Shown piece after piece: positions 9,629 through 22,455 of a DNA stretch of 64,000 nt. The translations under genes were made by a program, and so were the position numbers. Where the stretch lies: contig CM074856.1 in NCBI GenBank assembly GCA_037501455.1, positions 23,147,001 through 23,211,000 of the forward strand, given 5' to 3'. The stretch is from Lantana camara. Its lineage: Eukaryota; Streptophyta; Magnoliopsida; Lamiales; Verbenaceae. Position 1 is the first letter of the stretch. Each line of letters starts with the position of its first letter. Below the pieces are notes generated by a model. That model was not told where the DNA came from. It made no database searches and worked only from the letters and a program-made list of their open reading frames with translations.

Positions 9629-11100
9629 CGGCTCAAGAAAACTGACCTTCCCCTTAACCTCCCAAGGTTAGGCAAGCCCTCTCAAAAGGAAATGTGCACA
9701 GGATGTGCGTCCGACGACCCCATGACCGTCACGCTTGCTCCTTACCAACATCTACCAAACAAATTCAAAATTCAAACATACCATACCTATTTTTCAAGGT
9801 CAAATCTCGCTACAAACATACACATACCAACCCTTTTCAAAACAAACAAAAACGTAGCTTACATATAAATAAAAATGTTTTTCAAGGTTTTCATAGCAAG
9901 AGAGATAAATCCCTCAAAATACATATCCAACACGTTTCTATACATATATAATATATGTAGGTTGCATGCGGGCTCAAAACACATTTAGGGTTGTAGGTCG
10001 AAATAACTAAAAAGAAAGAAAATCTCACCTGAGCAAACAAGATGAACACAGGCAAACCAACTAACACCTACGGAGCGACTCGACACCAACGGGCTGCTCC
10101 TCTTGAACAAACTAAACACAAGAGACAACTCTTAAACTCAAAATGAACCATATAGATGCTAGGCGAATGCATATGAATGCATATGATGCAATGCAAGCAA
10201 CAAACGTTCATAAATTAGACAATTACGTACACATAACATGTTTTCATACAACTAACATATCATAAGAACATATCACATCAACATATCAGTTCATATTCAT
10301 ACATAAGCATACAACACATTAGGATCATGATCGAGGAGCTAAAAGAGTGAAAGAAATGAAATGGAGAACAAAACGAAACATTCATCACGCATCACCCTAA
10401 CGGCCGTTAGTGCCCAGGGTTATCCCTGGACTAGCTAACAGTCAGGGTTCAATTACCTCCCTGCACCTTCAACGGGTTACCGCCGGCTCAAGAAAACTCA
10501 CCCTTTCTTGACCTCCCAAGGTTAGGTTAATTCTCTCAAATGGAGATGTGAATAAGAGAGAGCCCGACAACCCTATGGCTATCCTGAGATCCCTTATCCA
10601 CTCCTCTGGGGCCCAATTCAAAGTCAAATTTATATTCCCACGAACAAACCTATCTTTCAATGCCATATCTCTCTACAAACATACATACACACACCAAATC
10701 TTTTCAAATCAAACGAAAACTTATCTTACATACGTATAAAAACATTTTCAAAGCTTCATAACAAATGGACAAGCCCTCAAAGTACATATCCAACACATAT
10801 CTATCACATAGTATACATAAGTCGCATGTGGGCTCAAAACACGTGTAAGGTTTTAGGTCATATTAACTAAAAGAAAGAAAACTTCATCTTAACAACGTAC
10901 GGAACAAAAGAGGATCAAATAACGCCGAAGGAATGACCTCGTTACTAATGGGATGCTTCTCTGAACAAAACAAACACCAAAAGACACTCTTAGACTCAAT
11001 ATGAACCATAGAGATGCTCGGCAAATGCATATGAATGCAAGTGATGCAAATGAGATGACATAAGGTAGCAGTTAGAGCATTCAAGTTCATATCTCGTATA
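9629..11100. repeat. Direct duplication of about 0.85 kb inside the Gypsy LTR
   Basis: The block starting CGGCTCAAGAAAACT at 9629 recurs at 10483, an offset of 854 bases. Landmarks recur in the same order: CCTCCCAAGGTTAGG, CTACAAACATACA, ACATATCCAACAC, GGGCTCAAAACAC and ATGAACCATA. The copies are clearly diverged, so the duplication is old. Confidence 0.75.
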
Positions 11101-11164
11101 AACATATTGAAATCACACCATAAATTCAATACATAAGTCATAACACATAATATAACATGTTAAC

Positions 11165-13410
11165 TGTTGGTGTGGCGGGCCCGAGACAGAGTGACGGTAT
11201 AGCGTAATATTTAAAAATTTCGCCATAACTTCGTTATCAAAATATTTCAAAAATATTTTAATAAAGCAGCGGAATAAATCGGGCAGCATAACTCTAATAT
11301 ATACAGGCATCGATAACATAATTTTAAATCATCTAACATATAATCACAATATGCAAATAATAATTTTGGCAGCATAACGGTATTACCGTACTGCAAATAT
11401 TGCTATCAACGACACTTTTCCAACACCTCGATATTTTCTCGTGAAACCGGCAGAGCTTCCCCGTAATATCCCCGATTAAGAAATTGGAGTGTGGGCTCCT
11501 GCAGTATTTCGCTAAATACTTTGAGAAAATATTTTTCCCTTTTTCTAATTTCAGAAAATCCCTATTTTCTAATTAATTAAGTGAATTATATATTAATTAT
11601 ATAACCACCTAATTAAGTAATTAATTAATCTAATTGAAGATTAATTAATGAAACAAGAGAGAGAGAGAGAGCCGAATGGCTTTTTAGAGCTGAAAATTTG
11701 CTGCTCAAATTTTTATACAGAAATGAAGTGAACTAGCCCCATATTTATGGCAACAAAACAAGGACCCCGCGGCAATTTTCCCGATTTTTACCGTAGCTCC
11801 CAAGGCATGCTGGCCAATCAGAGACCGCCGGAGTGGAGTGCACGCCAAGACGGTCACGGCGGTGCAAAGCACGCGCCAAACGGGGCCCGTACGCGCCGCC
11901 CTTGTGGCGGCTGTGTGCTTGGCGCGAGTGGCACGCACGCAGCAACAAGCAGCTGCCACGTGGTCGGTCCGGTCCGGTCCGACCGGTTCAGGAGTGAACC
12001 GGTCGGTTTAACTTGGTCTGGCCCCATTCACACGTGTCGTCATACTATTCGTCCACGTGTCCGGGTCAGTCAAACCTTAACCGACCCTAACCGACCCTGC
12101 CCGAACCGTTGACCCGTTAACCGCTTTGACCCGGCCCGTTTTGGAGCCCATCTGAATCGTTGACTCGCGCCCGCGTAACTGGATCTCATCCGTCCACGTG
12201 TCGCACACGGTGGAGCCTAGTCAGCGCCACTTGGCGACTGGCACGCTGACGTGGCGTGACACGTCAGCTGCTACGTCAGCAATTTCGCCACGTCAGCATT
12301 TTTTTTTTTTTAAATTTTTATTTTTTCCAAAATAAAATTTTGGGCATTTCCAACTCTATGGAATTTAATTTATTTTCTCAAAATAAATTACTTGGCTATT
12401 TTCAAACACTTTGAAAAACATTTTTGTCTCTCGTTTTAATATTTTCTCTTTGATCTTCGTTGGGGCTTGCGGGGGGACCTGCAGGACTAATTAATCTTAG
12501 CTCCAAACGGGTCAATCTATTATCATCCCATGACAATAATTGATTACCGTTTAACAATATTTAATTCCACTAAATAAATATTGTTGAACTCTAAAATTAA
12601 TTAAATTATTCACGAATTTCTCGATCGAGAATAATTTTGCATTTTACTCCTCTATACAGATATCCATGAAAAATAAATCAATACTACCATCATTTCTTTT
12701 TCACTTCCAATCTGAAATTTCTTGATTCGCCTTAAGTCCAAATTCCCTGTATGCGAAACACATTCAACATACAACTTCGGTGACGAACACACGAAGTACT
12801 TTGGCCAAAGATTTAATTCGAACTTTTACAAATCTATTTCAGGGATATCTTTTAACCTTCCAGCAAGGCTACGGATTCCTTGATCAATATTTCTCTCTAG
12901 CACATTTCATGCAATCACCGAACGTACAAAGTATTTTGGCCACCCGTTATCGAGACCTCACTTCTGAGTACATCACAGTGATTAACGCTACATGCCTAAA
13001 GTAGAAACATCGCCAGGATTAAGAGTCTAATGCTTCCGAGATTTTGTTCATTTTAGATAGCAGTATAAAATGAACAATCTCAGTGGTCCAGTTCGATGTT
13101 TCCAATCTCATTGAAAATCATCAATGTGTTACAATCGGAAACTCCATTTCCCTATGCCGAAAGACTATCATCCTATATAACATATTATAGTCTTGAAAAG
13201 AACATTTTCTTATCATACTGACTAGAACTTTAATGACACCTGATTTCTGGTATTTAAAGGCTTTTCCTATGAAACACATTTCATATAAAAATACCATCAC
13301 ACGCCATTAATTATTAAATTTGTAAAATACTCATAACTTGCGATAATTTCAGTTTTATTAATCCAAAATATTTACAATATAATTGGATTTTCAGGGCATT
13401 TATCCCAACA
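11165..13410 (-). mobile_element. Solo Ty1/copia LTR, reverse orientation
   Basis: The block starts TGTTGGTGTGGC and ends TTATCCCAACA, with an exact 5-bp target duplication ttaac on both sides (11160-11164 and 13411-13415). On the reverse strand it starts TGTTGGGATAAATGCCCTG, the usual beginning of long plant Copia LTRs. It is 2246 bp with no internal region. It contains a GAGA run (11656-11670) and a GC-rich stretch with many ACGT-core motifs (11956-12296). Confidence 0.88.
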
Positions 13411-14317
13411 TTAACAACGTATAGAAGTCATAATCTGGGCGGGAAAAGGCAACAAAAAGCATCTAAGCAACAAACAAACACACATAGGAAGCTCAACTAA
13501 CATGCACGGTCGTGCATAATTTCTTCTTGAACCTTACATGGCCGTGCATAGCAAGAAAATTCCAAATAAAATCAGATCTGCAAGGCCTTGCACAAATTCC
13601 TTCAAGAGTTGGAAGAGATTGGAGGTGAAATGAGCTCAAAATGTGCAACAAAGGTGAAGGGTTTTCTTCTTCTCTTCCTTGACCTAGCTCTTGCTTGAAT
13701 CGTGTATGGGAGGTGAAATGAAGAGTAGGGCCGGTTCTTAGAGGTTAAGAGAGAAGAGAACCAGCCAGTTCGGCTCAAAGAAGGGTTCAGTCTGTTTGAA
13801 TTGAATTTTAAAGCTTAAGGTGTTCAAACGGGCTTAGAAAAATACGGGGCTTGTTCCGTTGGATACGAATATCGAAACGAATCCAATGGCGTTGTTGGAA
13901 TTCGAATCCAAATTCTCGAGTTCAAAATAGCCTAAAAGGGCTTAAGAATAACCTATTTGCAAATAGGCCTTCAAACTTAAGAAAAAGTGCAATTAAGTCC
14001 TTCAACAATTCAATCAAGTCTAAAGCTCAAGAAATTCATACATAAACACCCTTAAATCATATAATCAACACGTAAACAAGTTCATAGTTCATATATATCA
14101 AGTATTTCACATATTCACGAAGTTCGGAATCAAATTCGATGTCAAACTGATCATACTGGTGTCAAAGATGCAAATAGATCAAAGTTCAAGTATTTAATCA
14201 ATCATATTCAACATATATCTCAAGATCAAAACATAAAAGTATAATTAAATAATTTAAATGTGCATATAACTCACACATGACGTCATACCTGTATGGCCGA
14301 ACGGACGGGGCGTCACA

Positions 14318-14783
14318 TCAGTCGAGTCTATGTCGATCTGGTTAAGTTTGTTAAGTATTTGTTTTAAGTTATGCTTGTAATGAATGTTATAATCTGTACA
14401 GGTTTTATGCTTTATGAATGTTTGGAATTCGGGATAGATTTTTAGGGTTAGTTGAACCCGTATTTATTTTACGCATTGGATTGATTGTGAATTGTGATTA
14501 TTTCGGGATAGGCTTTTACGACCAGTTGAACCCGTATAATTGCTAATGATTGTATTGTTATGTTTATTGCATATAAGTTTTTGAAAGTACGTATTGTTAT
14601 TTTGCTTCCTCTTTTAGGTTCTTGTGTTTTCTATGATTCAGGGTTTAGGTACCGTCTAACTTAGGTCCGGTCTTGTCTGTTTTCCGTTCGCTACTACTTG
14701 GTTCGTGTACAGATTTTTCCATTTTGTATACGGTTTGGGTTTTAGTGCGGGAAATGTGGTGGCCTAGCGTTTCGAGCACTACA
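14318..14783 (+). mobile_element. 3' end fragment of a Gypsy LTR, forward orientation
   Basis: This piece matches the end of the forward LTR at 57512-57795: AGTTGAACCCGT, GTTTTTGAAAGT, CAGGGTTTAGGTACC, GTTCGCT and a final CACTACA at 14783. It abuts the start of the reverse LTR head to head at 14317/14318. The rest of this LTR is absent. Confidence 0.65.
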
Positions 14784-15435
14784 ACTCCATTCCTTAATTG
14801 CTATTAATTAATAAAGTAAACTATATCTAAATTCCTATCGTTACACATATATTTTGACCACATTGATTCTTAATATATAGAAATTTGACCTTATATGACA
14901 ATTCATAATTTTGATTTCTTATTTCGCAATTCAATAAAAACTTAAAAAGAATTTCATTTCTTGTCCCCTAATTTGAATATTCCATCTGTTTATATTTTTG
15001 AAACTTTTTTATTTCATATTTTGAAGAGTGAGTATGTAAACACACTATTGCTTGAATAAATAAATTATAGAAGTGTAATACGGAGTGAAATATCTGCAAA
15101 TTAGCTAAAATTAGTGCACGTAGATGGTCAAGTGACTATTTATATATTTTATTGCATTAATATATTAAAAGTTTCAACAATTTATATTCGCAATATTGAA
15201 TTTATATCTTCTAGAAACATTTGTAATTGTATTGATGTTCAAACTTCAAATGCAGACAAAAGTACGTTCATCTAATTCGGACCGGATTTCCACAAAAAAA
15301 TAATAATAATAATAAAATTCGGACCGTATGAATTTGACCACAGATCCGAAAATGGGTCCCACATAAGACAATCCATTCGGCCAAGTTCAAGTCCAACAGC
15401 CCAACTTGTCGCTCGTCCCTTCGTCCGCATTCATT
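14784..15435. other. AT-rich intergenic sequence
   Basis: No gene seen. A short (ATA)n run lies at about 15300-15312. Confidence 0.4.
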
Positions 15436-15438
15436 TAA

Positions 15439-15919
15439 GGCTGCGTTTACTATGCTTGGTTGGAAAATGGTGGGAAATTGGGAATGGGTTAGCAATAGAA
15501 AAAAAATTGGACTATTTATCTATCAGGCCCTTTTACTTTGAAGTTTTTGAGTTATAACAATTTGGGCCATCATTATTTTGCTTGGTTGGTGTCCATTGGT
15601 TAATACCTCATTTTACCAATATACCCAAACTTTTTTTTATGCCGGGAAGCCAAAGTTGAGGAAAATTTGGGTGGAAAAATACAAAAGGACATGAATGTAA
15701 TTTCAAGTGTTAATTTAGGGACAAAAAGGTACTTTCAACTAGTCTCACATCAATGGATAAATTAAAACCTCACTCAAGATGAGATATGTAATCAACCCTT
15801 TCCCAACAGTTAAACCGGGGCTCCAATTTAATGGTTGGAATTGCACCTTGCAAAGTAAATGCTTGTAAATGCTAGTTTATATATCCCACCCAGCCTTTAT
15901 AGGCATAGTAAACGGAGCC
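15439..15919. mobile_element. Tourist-like (PIF/Harbinger) MITE
   Basis: Ends are inverted: GGCTGCGTTTACTATGC at the left and GCATAGTAAACGGAGCC at the right. The element is flanked by the trinucleotide TAA (15436-15438 and 15920-15922), the usual Tourist target duplication. At 481 bp it cannot encode a transposase. Confidence 0.8.
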
Positions 15920-16038
15920 TAACATCGTTGGAGCTAACGCTAGTAATCGGTTCCGACTTCAACAAAGGAAAAATTAATTATGTAAGTAGTCCCAATTTTC
16001 TTTCTTTTTTTTTTTTGAAACTAAGACGGCCAGCAGGC

Positions 16039-17530
16039 CTAATTTATTAAATCAGAAGCAATACAATCCGAGACAAAAGAGGGGAAATCCCCCGAACTAA
16101 CGCAAGACGAAGCTGCATTTCTAGTTAATAAATGAGCCACGGCACTATGACAAACAAAAGAAAATTTAACCGACTCAAAAGTAGAGCAAATGCGTAAACA
16201 ATCAGCCGTAATGTTACCGACTTCCGACTCGTCTGCCTTCTCACTTCTAAGACAATTAATTACATTAAGGCAGTCCCCTTCCAAAATCACCCTTCTCCAA
16301 CGAAAATCTCGACCCAATACCGCTGCTGCTAGTGCTCCCAAAGATTCAGCCGCTCTTGGGTCCGATAAGTGCCGCCGCCTATCCGTCTCCCATCCTATAA
16401 CCTCTCCATTCTCGTTCCTCGCAACCACCCCTATACCAATTTCGTTCGTATTTTTGAAGGTTACTCCGTCAAAATTGATCTTGACCCATCCCGCCTCCGG
16501 TTTGCACCATCTTTCCTCCCTCACAATTGCCTGCTGTTTGTGGATATCAGAGAGACCCGAGGGACGATAATCAAAGTTATCAGCCAGCACAATGATGTCA
16601 TGGGATTGGCGGACCGGTCCCTCAGCTTTCCTAATGTTACGACTGCACCATAATGCCCACAAAATTGTAACCAACCTCCTGCCAGCTTCCTTGTTGGCTT
16701 TTGCAAGATTTCCACTAAACCATTCATGAAGTCAGACGCTATTTTAGTGATGTCAGCCCATGGGAAGTTTGCAAGGGCCCACACCTGGCGTGCTACTGGA
16801 CATTCAAACAGGGCGTGTCTGAGGTCTTCAAAATCAGCTCTACAATTCACACAACTTGGATCAGAGGAGCAATGACGAAACAGGAGCGCTCCCCCAGTAG
16901 GAATAATGTTGTGACAGCACCTCCATAAGAACATTCTAATCATGGGTTGCACATCAATCTTCCACATAATCTTCCAAATTATATGATTAGTGAAATGGGT
17001 CGACGAAGCTTGTTCTCGAGAACTCAATTCCATTGCTAGATGATACGCGCTTTTGACTGAAAATTGTCCATTTTTCGTAAAATTCCACATAAGTTGATCA
17101 GGGCGGGGCCAGGTTCCTAATGGAATACTTAAGCTTCTCTCGGCATCCTCTTTCAAGAAGATATTCTCGATAAGTTCCGAATTCCATGCCATTACTCCTG
17201 GAAGCAAGAGTTCCGACACCCACTCCGGCCGAAGACTAGCATCCAAACGAAACCTGGGTCTAAATGTGGGCGCCGCGGGAATCCAGCGGTCTCGCCAAAT
17301 ATGAATAGCGTTACCATCACCGACCCTCCACCTAGTTTCGGCAGCTATAAGATATCTAGCAGCGTGGAGGCTGCGCCAAGTAAACGATGGAGCTCTACCC
17401 AAAGGGGCATCCCACATTCGCAATTAGGAAAGTATCTGGCTTTAAGCACGTGGCTGAGTAGACTGTCCGGGAATCGAACAAGGCACCACAGCTGTTTAGC
17501 CAGCATAGCTAAGTTAAATAAACGTAGCAT
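16039..17530 (-). pseudogene. LINE ORF2 zf-RVT and RNase H region, frameshifted
   Basis: From about 17530 the strand reads WCLVRFPDSLLSHVLKARYF, then in the frame 17423-16521 a zf-RVT domain with IWKIMWKIDVQPMIRMFLWR and CVNCRADFEDLRHALFECPV. A shift leads to 16674-16039, an RNase H domain with VKINFDGVTF, ESLGALAAAVLG and ILEGDCLNVINCL. The acidic residues D (in NFDG), E and D of the RNase H site are visible. The poly(A) tail follows shortly after the stop. Confidence 0.88.
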
Positions 17531-17606
17531 TCAAAACCCAAGACCTCCCTTTGCTTTATTCATGCAGAGCTTAGACCACGCTAACCAATGAAGTTTCTTC
17601 ACATCC

Positions 17607-19140
17607 CTATTGTTCCACCCAGAATCTTGAAATTACCGAATCCATCTCTCCCAATAAACAATCTGGGATAAGGAAGCAATTCATAGTATAGGCCGAAATT
17701 GCTTGTAGTACGGCTTTGATAAGGATCTCTTTACCTACTTTAGATAGGAACTTTTCCGAATACCCTTGGATCTTTTTCCTCACCTTATCCATAATCCCAG
17801 AAAATACCGCCCTTTTCAAACTGCCCACACACGACGGTAAGCCCAAATAGAGATCAAGACGATCAACCCTCCGAACACCAAGTCGCCTTGCGAATTCATA
17901 TTGATCCTCCCTCCTCACATTCTTGCTAAAGACCAAGGTTGATTTACTCCCGTTCATCACTTTTCCCGAAATTCGACTGGATTTATCCAAACTCTCTTTG
18001 ACACAATCCATTGCCTCCACCGAGGCTCTTCCACAAATTAGTGTGTCATCAGCAAAAAACAGATGTGAAATTTTTGGGGCACCCCGACACACCTCCACAC
18101 CTTGCAAGTTGCCTCTAAACTCCTGATCCTGCAAGATACAAGATAGGACCTCTGCACAAAGAAGAAACAAATAAGAGAAAAGGGGGTCGCCCTGGCGAAG
18201 ACCCCTCTCCGGCACCAGGGAACCAAATTCAACTCCATCTAACAAAAAGGAATACGAAACAGAGGAAATACAGTGTATGATTCGATCAATAAACATATTA
18301 GAAAAGCCTAACCTGGCCATCAGATGTTCGAGGAACCGCCATTCAACCCGGTCATAGGCTTTGCTCATATAGAGCTTCAGGTTGAAATAACCCTCCTTTC
18401 CTACAACCTTACGCTTAATGAAATGGTTAATTTCGAAGGCAACTAGAACATTATCAGTAATCAGACGATTGGTGATAAAGGTTGATTGGCAAGGAGAGAT
18501 AAGTTTATCCATGTGGGGTTTCAATCGGTTAGCTAAAGATTTAGAAGTAATTTTATAGACCACATTACACAGGCTAATAGGTCTAAATTAGGTTATTAGT
18601 TCTGGATCTTTGCATTTGGGGATCAAAACAATGTGAGTGGAATTAAGTTTTTCATCAAGTCGTCCGTAGTTAAGGAAATCCAAAACACAAGAAGTAACAT
18701 CACCACTAACAATATTCCAAAAAAGTTGAAAAAAGAGTGGGGGAAGGCCGTAAGGGCCGGGGAACTTAAGGGGATGCATATGTTTTAAAGCATTAGTTAC
18801 CTCGGTAGGTGTAAATGGAGTTGAAAGCAGTCGGCCTATATTATTGTCCACTCTCATAGGCACCAAACTCAGCACCTCATCCAGTTCAGATAAATTACAG
18901 TGATCCGAAGAGAATAAATCACCAAAGTAATCAATAATAATCTTCCTAATCCCCTCTTCTGAACTATATAAGTTACCCTGCCCATCTCTCAAAGCATCTA
19001 TGCGATTGTTTCTATCCCGTTGAGAAGCCTTCAAATATTTCGTATTACGATCTCCCCCTTTAAGCCACAATTCTTTCGCCCGCTATTTCCACCGAATCTC
19101 CTCTTTATTCAAAATATCTTCAATCTTCTCGCGAATCTCC
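17607..19140 (-). pseudogene. LINE ORF2 reverse transcriptase, broken
   Basis: The reverse strand reads LWLKGGDRNTKYLKASQRDR, then HMHPLKFPGPYGLPPLFFQ and HIVLIPKCKDPELIT, followed by a TAA at 18588 where a glutamine codon is usual. The same frame continues FRPISLCN and then NLKLYMSKAYDRVEW, GLRQGDPLF and the catalytic LFFADDTLIC (about 18042-18060). The two halves share one frame, so this stop alone separates them. The RT copies element RNA into DNA at the nick. An N-terminal endonuclease is missing. Confidence 0.9.
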
Positions 19141-19385
19141 AGTTTTGCTGTTGGTTGGGCTTGTGGTTGGTTGATATATTTTCCTGGTCAGAGAGGTTTA
19201 GCTTGGATTTTTGTTTTGAGGAGTGGTGGTCATCATCTGGAGATCGAGGCCGGATTCTAGTTAGATGACTGAGATTGATTCCAGGTTCGAGGTTAAGGAG
19301 TGTTGTAGATGACTTACTGGGTTCAGGAGTTGTTTTGCGTGATGCTGGTTGGCGAACTTAGGTGATGCTTGGGGGGAGCTGGTTA

Positions 19386-20501
19386 TCAGTGTTGTTGGTC
19401 GGTGTTCACGTATGTAGTTGATGAGATTGGTGCATCTGCTGCTCTATTATGGATAGAAACTTCCGTAGGAGAGGTATCACCTACTGGAAGGATTATGAGG
19501 GAGTTGGGTCTAGTGTTGAGTATGGGATCTGAGCTGGATTGGGGGCGGGAAATGGGAATAGTGTGCATGGCTGACTGGACATTGGTAGTAGATATAGGGG
19601 GTTGGGGAATGGGGTTAGTGTGCTGCGAAAATCCTTGAAAACCAGCTGACATAGAGGAGGCTCAGAGCCACTCTCCATAGGGGAATTTGGGGAAAGGGTC
19701 CAGAAAACCCTCTTCGAACCGTAACGGATAAAATTTCTCCACATGATCACAGATTCTGCGGAGAAAGCAGAAGTTAGATAACCTCTCATACGAAAAAGAT
19801 ACTGTCAAGTCTTGCCTAGATGGCAATTTCAACTTCAAGCATCGTACCAGCGGTTCGGATATCAGAATACCAACCTTAATCCTAAGAGATTCACAATGTC
19901 TGCCTTCATTCTTTCCCAAGTCACAAGAACGAAATACCCCTATCTGATTACCAATAAAATTCCCAAGTTCCTTAGTTTTGCGTTAGAGAGGAATACCATA
20001 GATATGTACTGTAAAATCACACACATTCAATTCTACAGTATTTGGATCATCTTCATCGGAAAGTTGCCGGAGGATAATAGGATACTTCTCATAATTCCAG
20101 GGAGATTGTTCCATAACTCGTTTCATATCAATAGCGTGAATGAAAGAAAAAAGGAACCTGTCTGCATTGATCCTAGTGACCTCCATGCCTTTGACCGGAT
20201 TCATGGCTCTCATCATTGTCGATCGAAAGAAATCAAACCGGATAGATCTTCTCGTAAAAACCCTACCAATCAGCGTGTTCTTAAAGGTCTGCACATTCAC
20301 GTTCCATGACTCAAGCGGAATCTGGCAACTGGTGGTTTCCTTCGCCGACAAGGATAGAGATTGAGTCAGTCTTGTCATTTCCTCATTTCCTGTTTTCCCA
20401 TCCGCTGGTGGGCGTGAGCTTGAAGATGCCATGAGAGAGGACGATAATCGGGAGGACTGAACCGCCCGTACACCTCCAAGACGCCTAGAACCTGAAAACA
20501 C
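19386..20501 (-). pseudogene. LINE ORF1 (DUF4283 and zinc knuckle), broken
   Basis: The likely start at 20501 gives MFSGSRRLGG, followed by a Ser-rich stretch and a DUF4283-like domain with LIGRVFTRRSIRFDFFRSTM and FTVHIYGIPL. A frame change leads to RQDLTVSFSYERLSNFC at about 19810-19750, the start of the usual CX2CX4HX4C knuckle, although the later cysteines read poorly. A Ser/Pro/Thr-rich tail continues to about 19386. Such ORF1 proteins bind element RNA. At least two frame changes prevent one continuous product. Confidence 0.75.
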
Positions 20502-20757
20502 AGAAAAGGAGAAAAAACCAGTCAGCGATTGGCTACGAGGTAAACGTAGGGTAAAGCGAAACTAGCCACAACAGTAAGATAAGGGAGTAGGAACGGAGGA
20601 GGGCCCCGGCAATGATCTTCGAGTTGAATAGCGGCACGCGAGATGTTGACAACCAAACTACGGTGAAGAGATTACTAGGGTTTTGTGACGACGCTCTCAT
20701 GCGAGAAGGGAAACGCTCTCATACGAGAAGGGAAACAAAAATTTGTAGTAGTCCCAA

Positions 20758-21240
20758 ATTGAATATTGTAGAGACTAGTTTTATTTTACTTATTATTATC
20801 TGTTCTTTTTTTTTTTTTTTTCCAATACTCAATACATTATGAAAAAGTTAAGTAATGATAGAGGTTAACGAATAAATGTTAATTTATTCTCTAGTAAATT
20901 AAAGTGGCTCATATAACTTTGGGCCAGTTCAAAATAAACGACTCAGTATGATGGTTATTGAGTTTTTAATTTGAATAAATAAAATAAAAGGAGGAGTTTT
21001 AATATTTTAAAACTCAATTCCTTCCCCGCTCCTTAAGTAACATACAAAAATAGATCTATCTGAATCTGTGAAAAACAGTTTTTTAAATCTATCAAAGAAA
21101 GAGAAAGGAACAAGGAAGAGGCGGAACAATTATAAATAGAACAGTAGCAAACTGTGAAAGGAAGCAAACGACTTGAAGAACATGGACCGAGGCATGCAAT
21201 TGTGTGTTTAATTATTGATCGTTTAGTTTGAATGAATCAA
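20758..21240. other. AT-rich spacer
   Basis: A T-rich run at 20807-20822 and otherwise no gene or element boundary that I can support. Confidence 0.35.
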
Positions 21241-22455
21241 ATAGTGTTGTACAAAGACGGGACATTAAAAATTGTTAGATGAAATATTCTAACAATTGGT
21301 ATCAGGGCAAGTTTCAACACTTTTGATATCTCCATGAAAGTTTATATAATTATTGCAAATACTTGAAGGAAATTGTGAAAAGTTATAGTTGAGTAATCCA
21401 AAATAGTTGCATCCTATTTAAAAATATTCCTGAATCTATGAGTAGTCTGAGATATTAATTTGAATTCTCTGCATTTTTGTTTCCTAATTGTTACGTGGTG
21501 GAATTCTTGATTATTTAAAATTAGAGTTAGTAAAATATCTAAAATTTAAAGAGCTTGTTAGTCAAGAAAGTGACCAAGCTAAATGATTGTTTAGACATTT
21601 TTCTTTTCAATTGAAGTACAATCAATTGTTAAAATTGAGTTCATTAATTATATTATTGTGAGGTCATCCAAAGATGGACCATTTCTTATAATTGATGATG
21701 TTAAAGAAATATATCAACATACTTAATTAGTACGATTATTTATCCAAAGATATAACATGAATATTAATTAAATATGATTGATTATTTATTAAAGTTTATC
21801 CTTTTACCTCTTTATTTATGTTTATATATTTAGGTATCACTCAAAGATGAACTTGAATATATGTATATAAAGTGAATAAGATGTTTGAATCCATTATGAT
21901 TATTGAAAGTATTAATTTGTTATCCTATTTAATGTTTGTAACTTCTAATAATTTGTTCGGTTTGAGCAATGGAATCAAGTTCAATGGGCTGAACTACGCG
22001 GATTGGTTTGAGCAAATCTAGTTTCAAATGAGTATTATAGGCTTGGACATAGCAATAGTTTCACATGAACAACCTGCACCCATTATTGAGGACATAGCAA
22101 TCCAGTTTTGATGGGATAATTCTCTTGCTCCTTTTCTTCTCAATTCTTGTTTCTTTCAATACACTTATTATATTACTAGCATACTTACTGATATGATTTG
22201 AATTTAGGACTGGTGTGGATACTTCTATAGGATTACTAATTTGGAGTCTCCGTGGAAAGAGTCTTCAAGAAAGATGTTCATTACCGCATGAAGAACGTTT
22301 AAGGGTGGTTCAAAACGTTTCAAGAAAGCTCCAAGCTTTGTAAGTTTCTTGATCCTTCTTGTGGTTGTCGTTTTGAAATAAAAATTGCAAGCAAATGATC
22401 CTTCTTGTGAAAATTTTTAATTTTTCGCTTTGTTTCACAACTCGTTTTTCCCAAC
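21241..22455 (+). mobile_element. Ty1/copia remnant with primer site, gag fragment and LTR end
   Basis: An LTR-like end (TATTCTAACA, about 21282-21291) is followed by TTGGTATCAGGGC, a degraded initiator-tRNA-Met primer site. At about 21964-22110 a gag piece reads SNGIKFNGLNYADWFEQI. From about 22208 the sequence matches the 3' end of the TGTTAGGAAT-family LTRs (GGACTGGTGTGGATA as at 59057) and ends TTTTTCCCAACA at 22455. Most of the element is deleted, so this is an old derivative. Confidence 0.7.

Larger units (their letters stand above)
8580..14317 (-). mobile_element. Large Ty3/gypsy LTR, reverse orientation, interrupted by a solo Copia LTR
   Basis: On the reverse strand it begins TGTGACGCCCCGTCC (at 14317) and ends GGGATGCTACA (at 8580), like the other Gypsy LTRs of the window. 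Without the Copia LTR at 11165-13410 and one 5-bp duplication it is about 3.5 kb, close to the 3457-bp LTR at 54055-57511. Its end module is duplicated: 8580-8755 and about 8757-8930 both contain the CACCACATCCCCTGCACTA block. A second, larger direct duplication lies inside it. No gag or pol is attached. The short frames within it have no recognisable protein similarity. Confidence 0.7.
15996..20743 (-). mobile_element. L1-type LINE retrotransposon, internally deleted
   Basis: A 4.75-kb element on the reverse strand is flanked by target duplications tgtaagtagtcccaa (15981-15995) and tgtagtagtcccaa (20744-20757). Its poly(A) tail is the T run at 16005-16016. In reading order (right to left) it holds ORF1 with a DUF4283-like domain and a zinc knuckle, reverse transcriptase, zf-RVT and a C-terminal RNase H. 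I see no endonuclease domain: ORF1-like sequence runs to about 19386, then about 250 bp of stop-rich sequence leads to the RT linker near 19140. The 5' end carries a 22-bp direct repeat (20692-20713 and 20714-20735). Frameshifts and stops show it is dead. Confidence 0.9.

Noticed and set aside
11747..12112. Forward open frame of 121 codons in GC-rich DNA
   Set aside because: It lies inside a solo LTR, has no recognisable domain and reflects low stop density in GC-rich sequence.
16190..16653. Forward open frames opposite the LINE RNase H
   Set aside because: They are antisense shadows of the reverse-strand RNase H reading, which has clear catalytic motifs.
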